A stretch of DNA of 64,000 bases, taken from positions 111,905,234 through 111,969,233 of the forward strand of contig CM057462.1 of the NCBI GenBank assembly GCA_030035585.1, in the 5' to 3' direction. The notes beneath the pieces were generated by a model, which worked only from the letters and a program-made list of their open reading frames with translations, was not told where the DNA came from and ran no database searches. The translations under genes and the position numbers were made by a program. Positions 35,444-47,455 of the stretch are shown here, one piece after another (within the stretch, counting starts at the first letter, position 1; every line of letters starts with the position of its first letter). Source of the stretch: Dugong dugon (taxonomy: Eukaryota > Chordata > Mammalia > Sirenia > Dugongidae).

Positions 35444-36280
35444 TAGCTTTTATCAATAAAATACGGTGGAAGTGATACTATGCAATTTCAAGGTCCAGGC
35501 AGCTTCTGTTTTTGTCCTCTTGTGATCTAGTCTCCATATAAAGAAGCTTAGGCTAGACTAGTGAAGTTAGATCAAATGGAGGGAGAGAGGACCAGCCAGG
35601 CCCCCAGTTCTGCCATTCTCCCAATTGAGTGTGAAACTCATGTGTGAGTGAAGTCATCCTGCACACCACGGCCCCAGTTAAGTTCCCAGGTGAAGGAAGT
35701 TACATCAATGACTCTGACCAACACAATGTGGAACCAAAGAACCTAGTGAGCCTAGACAATGCTGAAAATTATGAGGAACAATACATCTCTACTATTAAAG
35801 CTATTACTTTTCAGGAAGCAACAGTTAAATGATAATGATAATTTCTCATTAAAAATTCTAAAAATAAAAAAGCAAAGCTTTTTTCTTCTGTCACTAATAT
35901 TTTAGAGTTAAATTCCATATAAGTTTCCTACTACCTAGAATTTTCCCTTTTTCTTACTCTCCCTCACCCACTCTTTATTGGATATTAACCCCTTGGCCAT
36001 TTCTGAATAATTTCACTAATCAGCTTTCTCATTAATTTAACAGCAAGATTTCAGACGTTAACAATTTCTGATCTCATAATATACATATCGGTTGTGGTTC
36101 TAATTTTCGCTAAATTAGGCTCAAAGGGATTTTTTTGAGGAGAAAACGTGTTTCACAGTAAGGAGTATTTGCAATGGAAAATTAATGTATGTTCATTTGT
36201 GAAGAGATTAAGGTGGTTCAAAATTGTATATTTAAAAGATGCATGTCACTTTGTTTCTACTCTAATTTCATCTCAAAGTC
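35444..36280. other. Unassigned sequence
   Basis: No gene was recognised. A 62-codon plus frame at 35,644-35,832 has ordinary composition (MSEVILHTTAPVKFPGEGS...) but no supporting splice sites or known motif. It is left as unassigned. Confidence 0.4.
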
Positions 36281-36568
36281 ATCCTTCGCCTCCAAAGTGA
36301 AGCCTGTAAATTGCAAATTTGGTCATTGCACTTCTCTGCTTAAATCCTTTTAATAGCTCACTATGTGTGTGTTATAAGGTCACCCTGCATAACATGGCAT
36401 TTAAGGCCCTAACACACCTCTCTAGCCTCATCTCTTCCCACTGCCTATATAATACTGCATCAGTTATGATCTAGATTGGATCTATCTTTTATTTAATTTC
36501 TTCTATCTAGAATGTATCTTCTGTCTTTTTTTATCTGCCTAACTTCTGTTCTACCACTTGCCTGTCAG
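36281..36568 (-). repeat. L2 relic, antisense, first half of a split element
   Basis: The order 'tttggtcattgcacttctct', 'gcttaaatccttttaatagc', 'cctctctagcctcatctctt', 'tctgcctaacttctgttct' is that of an antisense L2 3' region. It stops where the RTE begins and resumes at 41,159. Confidence 0.68.
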
Positions 36569-39500
36569 TTTGTTGTACTGTGGTGGCTTGTGTGTTGATG
36601 TGATGCTGGAAGCTATGCTACCCATAGTTTAAATACCAGCAGAGTCATCCATGGTGGATAGGTTTTAGCAAACCTTCCAGACTAAGACAGACTAGGAAGA
36701 CAGACCAGGTGGTCTATTTCTAAAAAAAATTGGCAGGTGAAAACCTTATGAATAACAGTGAAATATTGTCTGATATAGTGCCAGCCCCTCAGGTTAGAAG
36801 GCACTCAAAATACTGCTGGTGAAGAGCTGTCTTCTCAAAACAGAGTCGGCCTTAGTGATATGGATGGAATACAACTTTTGAATCTTCATTTGCTTATGTG
36901 GCACAATTCAAAATGAGAAGAAACAGCTACAAACATCCATTAATAATAAGAATGTGGAATGTACAAAATATGAATTTAGGGAAATTAGAAGTTGTCAACA
37001 ATGAAATGGAATGCCCAAAGATTGATATCCTAGGCATTAGTGAGCTGAAATGGATTGATATTGACCATTTTGAATTGAACAATTATATGGTCTACTATGC
37101 CAGGAATGACAAGTTGAAGAAGAATGATGTTGCATTCATCTTTAAAAAGAACATTTCAAGATCTATCCTGAAGTACAGTGCTGTCAGCGATAAGATAAAT
37201 CCATATGCCTATTAGAAAGACAAGTTAGTACAACTATTATTCAAATGTACACACCAACGATTAATGCCAAAGATGAGGAAATTGAAGGTATTTGCCAATA
37301 TCTTCAGTCTGAAATTGATCGAACATGCAATCAAGATGAATTGACTGATGATTGGAATGCGAAAGTTAGAAACGAAGAAAGATCGGTAGTTGGAAAATAT
37401 GGCCTTGGAGATCACATGATAGAATTTTGTAAGACTAAAGACTTATTCCTTATAAATTCCTTTTTTCAACAGCATAAACATCAGGTATACATGTGGAGCT
37501 CACTGTATGGAATACACAGGAATCAAATAGACTACATCTGTGGAAAGAGTTGATGGAGAAGCTCATATCATCAGTCAGAACAAGACCGGGGCAGAAATCA
37601 GAACAGACCATCAATCAGTCATATCAAAGTTCAAGTTGAAGCTGAAGAATATTAAAACAAGTCCACAAGAGCCAAAGTATGACATTGAGTATATTCCACC
37701 TGAATTTAGAGACCATCTCAAGAATAGATTTGACACATTGAACATTAATGAGTGAAGACCACAAGAATTGTAGGATCACATCAAGGACGTCATACATGAA
37801 GAAAACAGAGAGTCATGAAAAAGTCAGGAAAGAAAAAAAGACCAAAATGGATATCATAAGAGATTCTGAAAGTTGCTCTTGAACATAATGTAGCTAAAGC
37901 GAATGGAAGAAATGATGAAGTGAAAGAGCTAAACAGAAGATTTCAAAGGGCAGCTCTAGAAGACAAAGTAAAATATTATAATGAAATGTGCAAAATCTGG
38001 AGTTAGAAAACCAAAAGGGAGAACATGCTTGGCATTTCTCAAGCTGAAAGAGCTGAAGGAAAAATTCAAGCCTTGAGTTCAATATTGAAGGATTCTATGG
38101 GCAAAAAAGAATTGAACACTGCAGGAAGCATTAAAAAAAAAAAAAAAAAAATGGAAGGAATACACAGAGTCATTGTACCAGAAAGAATTGGTCGACTTTC
38201 AACCATTTCAGGAGGTAGCATATGATCAAGAGCTGATGTTATTGAAGGGAGAAGTCCAAGCTGCATTGAAGGCATTGGCAAGAAACAAGACTCCAGGAAC
38301 TGACTGAATACCAATTGAAACGTTTCAACAAACAAATGCAACACTGGAAGTGCTCATTCAGTCTATGCCAAGAAATTTGGAAGACAGCTACCTGGCCAAC
38401 CATCTGAAACAGATCCATATTTGTGCGAATTCCAAAGAAAGGTGATCCAACAGAATGCAAAAATTACTGAACAATATCATTACTATCACTTGCAAGTAAA
38501 ATTTTGCTGAAGATAATTCAAAAATAATTGCAACAGTACATTGAGAGGCAACTGCCAGAAATTCAAGCTGGATTCAGAAGAGGACATGGAATGAGGGATA
38601 TCACTGCTGATGTCAGATGGATATTGGCTGAAAACAGAGAATACCAGAAAGATGTTTACTTGTGTTTTAACGACTATGCAAAACAAAGGCATTCAATTGT
38701 GTGGATCATAACGAATTATGGATAACATTGCATAGAATGGGAATTCCAGAACACTGAACTGTGCTCATGAGGAAACTCTACATAGACCATGAGGCAGTTG
38801 TTCAAACAGAACAAGGGGATACTGCATGATTTGAAATCAGGAAAGCTGTACGTCAGAGTTGTATCTTTTCACCATACTTATTCAATCTGTATGCTGAGCA
38901 AATAATCTGAGAAACTGGACTATATGAAGAAGAATGGGGCATCAGTATTGGAGGAACTCTCATTAACAGCCTGTGATATGCAGATGACACAACGTCGCTT
39001 GCTGAAAGAGAAGAGGACTTGAAGCACTTACTGATAAAGATAAAAAACTGCAGCTTTCAGTATGGTTTAAATCTCAATATAAAGGAAACAAAAATCTTCA
39101 CAACTGGACCAATAAGCAATATCATGATAAATGGAGAAAATATTCAATTTGTCAAAGATTTCATTTTACTTAGATCCACCAGCAACACCCATGGAAACAG
39201 CAGTCAAGAAATCAAACAATTACCTAAGCCCCCATCAACAGATTAATGGATCTACAAACTGTGGCACATATGCAGAATGAAATATTACACAATGGTAAAG
39301 AATTATGATGAATCTGTGAAACATCTCACAACATGGATGAATTTGGAAGACATTCTGCTGAGTGAAATAAGTCAATCACAAAAGGACATATATTGTATCA
39401 GACCACTAGTATAAAATAGCAATAAAAAATCTAAAGACAGGAAAACAAATATTCTTTTATGGTTACCAGGGATGGGAGAGAGGGAGGGAAAACTACCAAT

Positions 39501-41156
39501 TCGATAGAAGACACAAGTTAATATTGGTGAAGAGAAAGGCAATACGTAATATGGGGGAAGTCAGTACAACATAAGAAAGGCAAGAGAGGACACTGAGAGA
39601 AACACAAGAATAAAGGGCAACTATGGTAACCACTATAGCTTAGACAATCCTGTAGCAATAGTATTAACAAACAATAATCTATGAAATGACAAATAGGTAG
39701 ATATGCCAAGAAATGTGGGAGAATGTAAGGGAACACAGCCATGGGCAAATACAAGTTTGGTGGTGGGTATTTTTACATACATGATTGTCAGTGTGGCTTA
39801 TAGAAAGCACACAATGGGTAAAGTCAGGGAAACCTCTTAGACATAACCGAACACCTGGCAGGATGAATTTGCTAGGCTAGAAAACAAAGGACCATAGACT
39901 CAAGGGACATCTATGTCGATTGACACAACATAGTACATAGAGACAAGGTTCTGCATCCTACCTGAGTAGTGTTTGGGATCATAAAAGCTTGAAAGTGGCC
40001 ATGTAAGATACAACTATCGGTCTCTTCCTGTCTGGAGCAAGGGAGAGTGAAGGAGACCAAAGACTCAAGAAAGCAACTAGTCGAAAGGACTAATGGACCA
40101 CATGAACCACAGCCTACATGACCCAGAAACCAGAAGAAATAGATGGTGCCCTCCTACCACTACCAACTGCTCTGACTGGGATCACAACAGAGGGTCCTGG
40201 ACAGATCAGGAGAAAATTGTAAAACAAAAAAGCAAATTCACAAAAGAAGCCAGTCTTGCTGATCTGACAGAGACTGGAGGAACCCTTGAGATTATGGCCC
40301 TAAAACACCCTTCTGACCTGAAAACGAAGTCATTCCCAGAGACCACCTCCAAGCCAAACAATAGACAAGCACATAAGATAAACAATAACAACCAAGAGGA
40401 ACGTATTGCTTAGAACAATCAATTATAAGATGAGAAGGCAGGAAGGAGTAGATCATCAGGACGAAAGAAAATAGAGAAACCAGGGCAGAAATGGAGAGAC
40501 TACTGACACATTGTGGGGAATGAAACCAAAGTCATGAAACACTTTATGTATAAACTATTGAATGGGAAACTAATTTGTTCTGTAAACTTTCAACTAAAGC
40601 ACAAAAAAAAAAAAAAAAGAAAGAAAGAAATCTAAGAATGCATTGGATTAGGCAAATCTTCGGCTAAAGACCTCTTTACAGTGTTACAAAGAAGCAAAGA
40701 TGTCACTTAGAGGACTAAAGTGCACCTGACTCAAGCCATGGTGTTTTCAATCCCCTTATATACATGTGAAAGCTGGACAATGAATAAGGAAGACCGAAGA
40801 AGAATTGATGCCTTTGAATTATGGTGATGGCGAAGAATATTGAATATACCGAGGACTGCCAGAAGATTGAACAAATCTGTCTTGGAAGAAGTACAGCCAG
40901 AATGGCCCTTAGAGGTAAGGATGGCAAGACTACATCTCACACCTTTGGACATGTTATCAAGAGGGATCATTTCCTGGAGAAGGACATCATGCTTTGTAAA
41001 ATAGAGGGTCAGCGAAAGAGGAAGACCCTTGATGAGATGGATTGACACAGTGGCTGCATCAATGGGCTCAAATATAGCAACTGGAAAGTGTTTTGTTCTT
41101 TTGTACATAAGGTTTATATGAGTTGGAACTGAGTGAATGGCACCTAATAACAACAA
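36569..41156 (+). pseudogene. Near-complete RTE-clade LINE, disrupted, with nested L1
   Basis: RTE elements encode one protein with an APE endonuclease and a reverse transcriptase. The 5' region starts near 'tttgttgtactgtggtggct'. The endonuclease block (36,898-37,553) shows RMWNVQ, GISELKW (catalytic Glu) and DDWNAKV where GDWNAKV is usual. The RT region shows EIQAGFRRGHGMRDI (about 38,555) and YADD at 38,978-38,989, directly preceded by a stop. The C-terminal part resumes after the L1 at 40,631 and ends 'cacctaataacaacaa'. Frameshifts and stops abound. The flanks TCTACCACTTGCCT and TCTACTCATGCCTT look like a diverged duplication. Confidence 0.9.
39221..40624 (+). mobile_element. L1 3' part inserted into the RTE
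   Basis: It starts in the last part of L1 ORF2 (KHLTTWMN/LSEISQSQKD-like order near 39,320), runs through a complete L1 3' UTR and ends in a poly-A run at 40,602-40,618. AAGAAATCAAACAAT (39,206-39,220) and AAGAAATCTAAGAAT (40,625-40,639) flank it. The RTE coding order continues on both sides. Confidence 0.92.
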
Positions 41157-41158
41157 TG

Positions 41159-41345
41159 TCTACTCATGCCTTAAGATTCAGTTCAAGCATTGCCTTTTCC
41201 CTAAAGCTTCCCAAGCACCAACGTCCACCAAATCTGTCCCTTCTCTTGTACACTGATAGCATTCATTTGTACCTCTGCATAGCACATATCACAGAGAGTG
41301 AAAATTGTGTGCTCTCTTGCCTGCCTTTCCTATTTGCAGAAGAAA
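41159..41345 (-). repeat. L2 relic, antisense, second half
   Basis: 'tactcatgccttaagattca', 'gttcaagcattgccttttcc' and 'ctaaagcttcccaagc' are the continuation of the antisense L2 left at 36,568 (L2 words 'ctcatccttcaagactcag'). Confidence 0.72.
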
Positions 41346-43065
41346 AATATAAATGGTACAACATAGGAAACACAGGATAAGGTGAATCTATAACCAAGTG
41401 ACTGAAGTCAAGTGATAAATTTCCCTAAGAAATATGTTATATACTAATTATATTAACTTTCTCTAAATTTTCTACTAAATTTTAAGTAAACTAAATACAG
41501 TGTTAATGCCATAAACTTGGCAAGTTTCATTCCCTGTTAGTTTACTAATTGTTCATTTTGAATGCCATTTGCTACTGATATAGATATTTAAGGAGGAAAA
41601 TGTACTTTTGTATTTTTCAAAATCTTGGGTTGATATCAATATAATCTCTTTGAATTCTCAGTTTTCATTTACACTGACTTATGTGAAATTTGTGCATTGG
41701 GATAGATGCTATTAAAAAACTTATTTCTAAAGATTCACTGATTGAAAGTTTATTGTCCTTCACTATCCTAAACAGTCATGTATCTATGGGTGGTGTCTGG
41801 TTCTATACTTAAGACATCCAGAAGAGAGTGGACAGTAATGACATGAGCAAATGGACATCAATGAGTCAAAACAAAAAAAAAAAAAAACAGTCATTGCCGT
41901 CGAGTCGATTCTGACTCATAGCAACCCTATAAGACAGAGTAAAGCTGCCCCATAGTTTCCCAGGAGTGCCTGATGGATCAAACTGCTGACCTTTTGGTTA
42001 GCAGACATAGCTCTTAACCACTACGCCACCAGGGTTTCCATCAGTCAATCAAGCAGTTTTAATACTACTGTCTGGTCAAGCATAGCATACACTTTTTTGT
42101 TTTTACTCCACTGAAATCAAAGAATTAAGACAACTCTGACTCCACCGCTTTACAAAGCTATTTTAGTTCTCGTTTATGATAGACTGAATACATACATTTT
42201 ATCTGGTCTAGTTCTGAAACCCCACACAAACTAATCAAAGGATTAATTTTTTTAAATCCATAAATCAAAAAGATGGAGATAACAGGAAAGGAAATAATAG
42301 CAGTCAATTTTTAAACCTGGAAAGCAGATAGTTGATGGTAACTGACTTCACAGAATGAAGAAAACTAAATCGTAATTCAACACAAGCAAATACTGAAAAT
42401 AAACCTAAACTACAGAACAAAAATCATCAAAATTCTTAGGAACTGACATCACATGTGCCTCTGGAAATGATAATGGAGCAAAGGAGGTTAAAAATAAGGA
42501 CATTTGGGTGAAAATTGCTTGTACAGTGGTTAGGCCCCCAGATCCCTTTTCTGCCATCATAGCACAGGGTAGCTTCCTAACTCCTGAACTCCAGGTGTGG
42601 GCATTTCTCCCTGGAGGTGTACAAGAAAGGGTCTCTCTGGGGAACATCAATTATAGATTCTTTTCTGTTATTTGTTTGTCATGATCATGGGAAGATTAAG
42701 TTTCTGCTCACTCCTTCATGCCCTTCTGAGTTGGGTAAGCTGAGGACAATTCCAGAGAAGATTTTGGTTTGGCCTATTCCTGAGAGTTGGGATGGGTCAT
42801 GGGGACCTTAAAGGCAGAAAATAGAGGACAGCTAATTCGTACTGACCATAATCCTATTAGGCACCCAGTCCTTAGACCACACTACAGCTTTGACAAATGT
42901 CCTCATATTATGAGTCCTATCTCTCTGAGGAATCATGACTTTCTCACAGAATTATTTAAATGTGACTCATACAAACTTCCAGGGGAGCTGAAATTTGACA
43001 GTGTTACAGAGACTAATTTGTATTTCCTGGGAGCATTCAAATAACATTAACAAAATTAAACTTTT
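41346..43065. other. Unassigned sequence with one SINE
   Basis: Apart from the SINE at 41,870-42,038, no family was identified. The part 42,400-43,050 contains the 85-codon frame 42,787-43,044, which has no motif I recognise. Its position just upstream of an LTR leaves open an unclassified repeat. Confidence 0.4.
41870..42038 (-). mobile_element. AfroSINE, antisense
   Basis: After an A-rich stretch come 'cattgccgtcgagtcgattc', 'ccctataagacagagtaaag' and the head ending 'acgccaccagggtttcc'. The body is well preserved. The flanks CATCAATGAGTCAA and CATCAGTCAATCAA match at 11 of 14 positions. Confidence 0.92.
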
Positions 43066-44048
43066 TGACATAGGAACGTCCTTCCTTGGTGTGGGTTAGT
43101 GAATTGTTTTAATATGGCCCTTCTAGCCATGGTCTTTGTGACTCTCACAAAAATGATTGGGTAGGACTATGCAAATAAGGTGCTTATGACCCACCAAGGG
43201 AATTGGACAGCACGCTAATAATGCAAATAATGTACATGAAACACTTGCGAGGGTGGGACCATGAAAATAATACGTATGGAACCCTAACAAGGGAATTGGT
43301 CAGTTTTGTCATCCCATTAGGCTTAAAGGAAACCAATTCCAGAAGTGAAGAAGGAGGGCTTTACTATAAGAAAAGCCAGGAGCAAAGCATATCCATTGGA
43401 CCCAGGGTCACTGCACTGAGAACCTCCTAGACCCAGGAGACAGAGAGCTATAACACTGGAGACGGAGTGAGACAGAAGCAACAGCAAGCATGGCAAAGTC
43501 CGGCAGCAGAGAAACGACGGTAGCAGAAGCTGGACATTGGCACAAGCCAGTGAAGTGGACTTCCTGGCCCATGAAGTGAGGTGGCTACAGTGGGCATGCC
43601 AGGCACTTTTTGGTGGAGCTAGGCTTGCCAGCCCATAGAGCAAGAGAGCTGAATGCCTTTGGGCAGGAGGCTTCCTGGCAGAATAGAGTGCCTCCAGGCA
43701 CTTACTGGCGGAGCTAAAGAGCTCTGTAACATTTGCCTGAGCTAGAGCTGAGGGCTAAGGGCTGAGAGACAGGGCCTGCTAACTTGCACAGCCACGTGAA
43801 GCAGAGAGAGCTGTCCTGCACTGAAGGGAGGGATGAGCTGTCCACTTCAGGGAAGTCTTCCAGACTTTGCCTATGTGCTTCCTGATCCTGATCCCAAGTT
43901 GTAGCCTGTTGATTCTGAACTTGAGTTGTACCCTATTACTTCCTTAATAAATAGCTTAACTGTAAGTGTGGTCTGTGAGTTCTGTGTAGCCACTGCAACA
44001 CATTCTTGAACCCAGTAAAAGAGTAGAGAGTGCCATAGGAGGGATGGC
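43066..44048 (+). mobile_element. Large LTR of an endogenous retrovirus
   Basis: A roughly 1-kb unit begins TGACATAGGAACG. It has octamers ATGCAAAT at 43,169-43,176 and 43,221-43,228, a TATA-like 'ttactataagaaaa' near 43,361, a G+C-richer middle, and AATAAA at 43,946-43,951. A U5-like region follows ('gtgtagccactgcaacac'). The downstream TGGTATCAGAACTGG at 44,049 resembles a tRNA-Leu primer-binding site as used by ERVL elements. Boundaries are approximate and no viral genes follow. The family name is not established. Confidence 0.65.
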
Positions 44049-44063
44049 TGGTATCAGAACTGG
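44049..44063 (+). other. Possible retroviral primer-binding site
   Basis: TGGTATCAGAACTGG differs at two positions from TGGTGTCAGAAGTGG, the sequence complementary to a tRNA-Leu 3' end. It lies just after the LTR. About 400 bp of unassigned sequence then separates it from the next L1. Confidence 0.4.
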
Positions 44064-44814
44064 TAAAAAAGTTGGAGTGTGGAGTTATGTCTGACGTCCT
44101 CCTTAAGGAATCAGCTTTAGGCTGACGATCTTGATTCTCCCTCCTATCCCTTGCGAAGTAAGATGAGGTCAGATGCCACGTGCTGTTTTTAAATATGGTA
44201 CTTAGCTTTACAAAACTAAACAATATATGGATTGTGAGAAACATACATGATAGGTACAAATTAGAAGAAAATCAAAGGAAAGGATTAACACAAAACTCAA
44301 GATAGTGAAATGTGATCAGAAAGTGACACCAGTGAAAGCTAAGGAGCTAACAGTTATTTTTACTTTTTTAACCTTGATAGTGGGAATGCAAACATTTGTA
44401 TACTACTATTGTACTTAAATCGTATATACTCTTCTGGATGTCATATATTTTGTAATAAAAAGCATAATATTGGAATTCTGGGAAGTTGGCAGTGTAAACA
44501 GACCATCGTTCCAACCATCTCCACAAATGCAATAAGAAATAGAAGGAAACAGAAATTGGCTTTGTAGGACTCTGAATTGGGGAGCAGAGAGAAGAAGCAG
44601 GGAATTGCAGAGAGGCAAGAATTCACGGATTAACAATGAGCTGCATACAGTAGAAAAACGACTTCTCCCACTGGCCCTGCCTCTTCCCCCAGCCTCATGG
44701 GCCACAGTCTGTTCTGAACTTGGGAAGTGGCCCTAGAAAAGAGCCTGTTTCCTTCACCACCACACTCCCTGTCTGTACACAGAGACAGAACCCCAAGCTT
44801 TGGCTCAAAAATCA

Positions 44815-45895
44815 GTAAGGCATACCTTCCCAGGAGTCCATTTGGAGTGTACCAGCACCTTCCCCACCTGGACACTATTGGCTGCAAGCCTACTGTGAAT
44901 TTGCAACAGAATGCCCCCTGCAGTGGTTTCTTCTCTCATAGTCAACAGTCTACCTTCCACTCTGCACACCCCAAACAGGTCAGACCAGGATAGACCTTCT
45001 GGGGAGTCAGTTTGGATCTGCTTGCTCTCCCTTCTGGTAGGCACTGAGGACTGATGACTGAGGCAGCTTGAGTGGAGGCTACACCCACAGCCAACATACT
45101 ATAGGGAGGCTCTGACAGTAATAAGACAGACCTCCCTGGGGGTCCATTTGGAGCATAGCAACCCCTCCCCCACCAGGACACTGTCACCTGCAAGCCTCCA
45201 GTTAATTGCTACAAGAGGCTCTGGAGTGGTCTGCTCCCATATTCAGCACTCTACCTGCCTCTCTGGGCACCTCATAGCTCAAGCTTCTGAAATCAAGAGG
45301 ACAAACCTCCCTGGGTGTCAATTTGGGTTAGTCTGCCCCCACTTCTTGGTGCTCAGGACTTCTGCCTGAGGCTGCTGTGAGCTGGTAAGCAGGCACCTTG
45401 AGAGAAGAGGCTGCATTCACAGCACACAATCAACCAAGTGGGTACTCACAGCAACAAGGCAGGCTTCCGTGGGGATCTGACCAGACTGTGACACCCCCTC
45501 ACCCATCTGGTAACTGTCGGTTGCCAATGTGTTGAAAACTGCTATAGAAGGCCACTTCAGTGGGGTCTACTCCCATAGTCAGCACTCTACCTGCCTCCCT
45601 GTGCAGGCTATATAGCTCAGGCTTCTGAAGCAAACAGGACAAACCTCCCTGGGGATCAGCCTGAGTTTGTCTGCTTCCCCTTCCACTTGGCACTGAACAC
45701 TGCTGACTAAGGCTGCTGTGCACTAGGAAGCAGGCATCTTAAGTGAAGGCTACACCCACAGACAACATATTATGGGGTGGGCTCTTATAGCAACAAGGCA
45801 CACATCCCTGGGGGTCCATTTGGAGTGTGACAATCCCTCCTCCACCCAGTAACTGTCAGTTACTGGACTGATAGAACTCCTACAAAAGGTCCCCT
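44815..45895 (+). promoter_or_regulatory. Tandem monomers in the L1 5' UTR
   Basis: The motif 'ccctgggggtccatttggag' or a variant recurs near 44,838, 45,144, about 45,477 and 45,816. Spacing is about 306, 333 and 339 bp. Each unit also repeats a 'cagcactctacctgcctc'-like block and a 'gctacacccacagacaacat'-like block. This is a head-to-tail array of about three and a half units. In rodents, such monomers carry L1 promoter activity; activity here is inferred only. Confidence 0.82.
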
Positions 45896-46445
45896 ACGGT
45901 GGGGCCAGGAGAAGGGTCACCTAAAAGGAGACTGCCCCTCAAACACCACAGAACCACTGGGGCTGCTCTGAAACCAACAAGAAAGATCTTCTGGATGTTC
46001 TTCTGGAGCAGTGCCAGCCCCTCTTCCTCCCGAAACAAAGGAAAGTCTGCTCGTGCTTCCCCTGAAAGTCAGCTCAGATTTAAGCAGCCCTCACAAATCA
46101 GGGAAGGAAGCCTCAGGCAAATCCAGAGGGTAACACCCAGTCCTGAAGGGAGCTTTCTGGGTTTGGGGTCTATGACTGAAAATGTGGTTGAAAAAAACAA
46201 AGAAGGCAAGGGAGCAATAACCAGATAAATAGGACTACACCCCCGGGGGGATAGATTTACTTAGTACACCATATCTCACCTGAGTGGCAGTGCCACCTGG
46301 TGGACAGATTTATCACAGCGTGATTCCTGGCATGTTTGAAAGAGAATTGAAAGTTGAAAATTAAGATCTGAAATTTTCAAATTCTAATTAAACAAGGTAG
46401 GGAAAAGAAGCTATCTCAGAGATGGACAAGAGACAGTAAACAAAG

Positions 46446-46550
46446 GCTGAAGGCTTTTTTTTTTTTTTTTTTTTGTTTTGTTTTTAGAGTTGGAATTAAT
46501 GACAATGGATTTTTTTAGTTTTTAGAGTTGGAATTAATGACAATGGATTT
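46446..46550 (+). repeat. Poly-T and duplicated SINE-tail segment
   Basis: After a long T run, an identical 32-bp segment occurs twice, at 46,481-46,512 and 46,519-46,550. It contains 'agagttggaattaatgacaa', the AfroSINE tail word. The rest of the SINE is absent. Confidence 0.75.
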
Positions 46551-46684
46551 GGTTGTTTTGGTTAGCATGGGCAAAACTACCAAATACTGGGGAGAACTGA
46601 AAAAGTTAACACCTTAAAAAATTCCAATGCCCCAACAAAAAATAACAAGACACAAAAAGAACAGAGAAACAATGAACCATTCAA

Positions 46685-47455
46685 ATGAACATGACAAAGG
46701 AAAGAAAGTGCCAATAATGGGAAAAAATGGAACAATGTAATACAAAAATTTTAAACATAATTAAAGACCTAAGTGAAAACATAGACAAAGAGCAAAAAGA
46801 AATAAGGAAAACAATGCAAGAACAAAATGAGGATTTGAAAAAAGAGATACAGCAACTGAAACGGACAATAACTGAACTGAGAAACACAATAGAGGGACAT
46901 AACAATGTATTTAATCAGGCAGAAGAAATAATCAGTGAATTAGAGGATAAGATAAATTACAGAAGGTGAAGAACAAGAAGAATGGAAGCTCAAGAAAGCT
47001 GTAAATTAGGTTGCAGAGCACAGTTTAATGGAATTATAGGATAACGATAGGAGATGTAACATATACATCATGGAAATTCCAGAAGATGAAAAAGGGACAG
47101 AAAGAATATTTGAAGAATTAATGACAGAAAATTTACTCATCCTAATAAAGGACATGAATCTACAAACCCAAGAATCTCAAAGAACCCCAAGCAGTCTAAA
47201 CCCAAAGAGATCTATGCCAAGAAACATCATAGCTATGCTCTCAAAAAGTAAAGATAAAGAGAGAATCCTAAAAGCGGTGAGAGAGAAGAAAAGAGTCATG
47301 TACAAAACACCCCCAATAAGACTATGTTCCAATTTCTCCTCAGAAGTATTGGAGGCCAGCGGCAATGAAATGATATATTTAACGTGGTATAATAAAAAAC
47401 AAAAAAAACTTCCAAGCAAGAATAAAGGTAAAAGCAGAGACAAGTATAAGTGCTA
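46685..47455 (+). pseudogene. L1 ORF1 (ORF1p), disrupted
   Basis: The ATG at 46,685 is followed by a stop after ten codons, then the same frame reopens. Residues from 46,727 form a heptad-rich coiled coil (KEQKEIRKTMQEQNEDLKKE), the trimerisation region of ORF1p. A second block (47,070-47,459) holds the RRM/C-terminal part with MEIPEDEKGTERIFEELM, then SKSKDKERILKAVREKK. It is the equivalent of the 26,046 gene but from a diverged L1 lineage. Frameshifts between the blocks make it non-functional. Confidence 0.86.

Noticed and set aside
42787-43044. 85-codon plus-strand frame
   Set aside because: It has no motif, no splice support and lies next to an LTR. It may be part of an unclassified repeat.
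43323-43643. 106-codon minus-strand frame
   Set aside because: It is antisense to the G+C-richer middle of the LTR at 43-44 kb. No known product.
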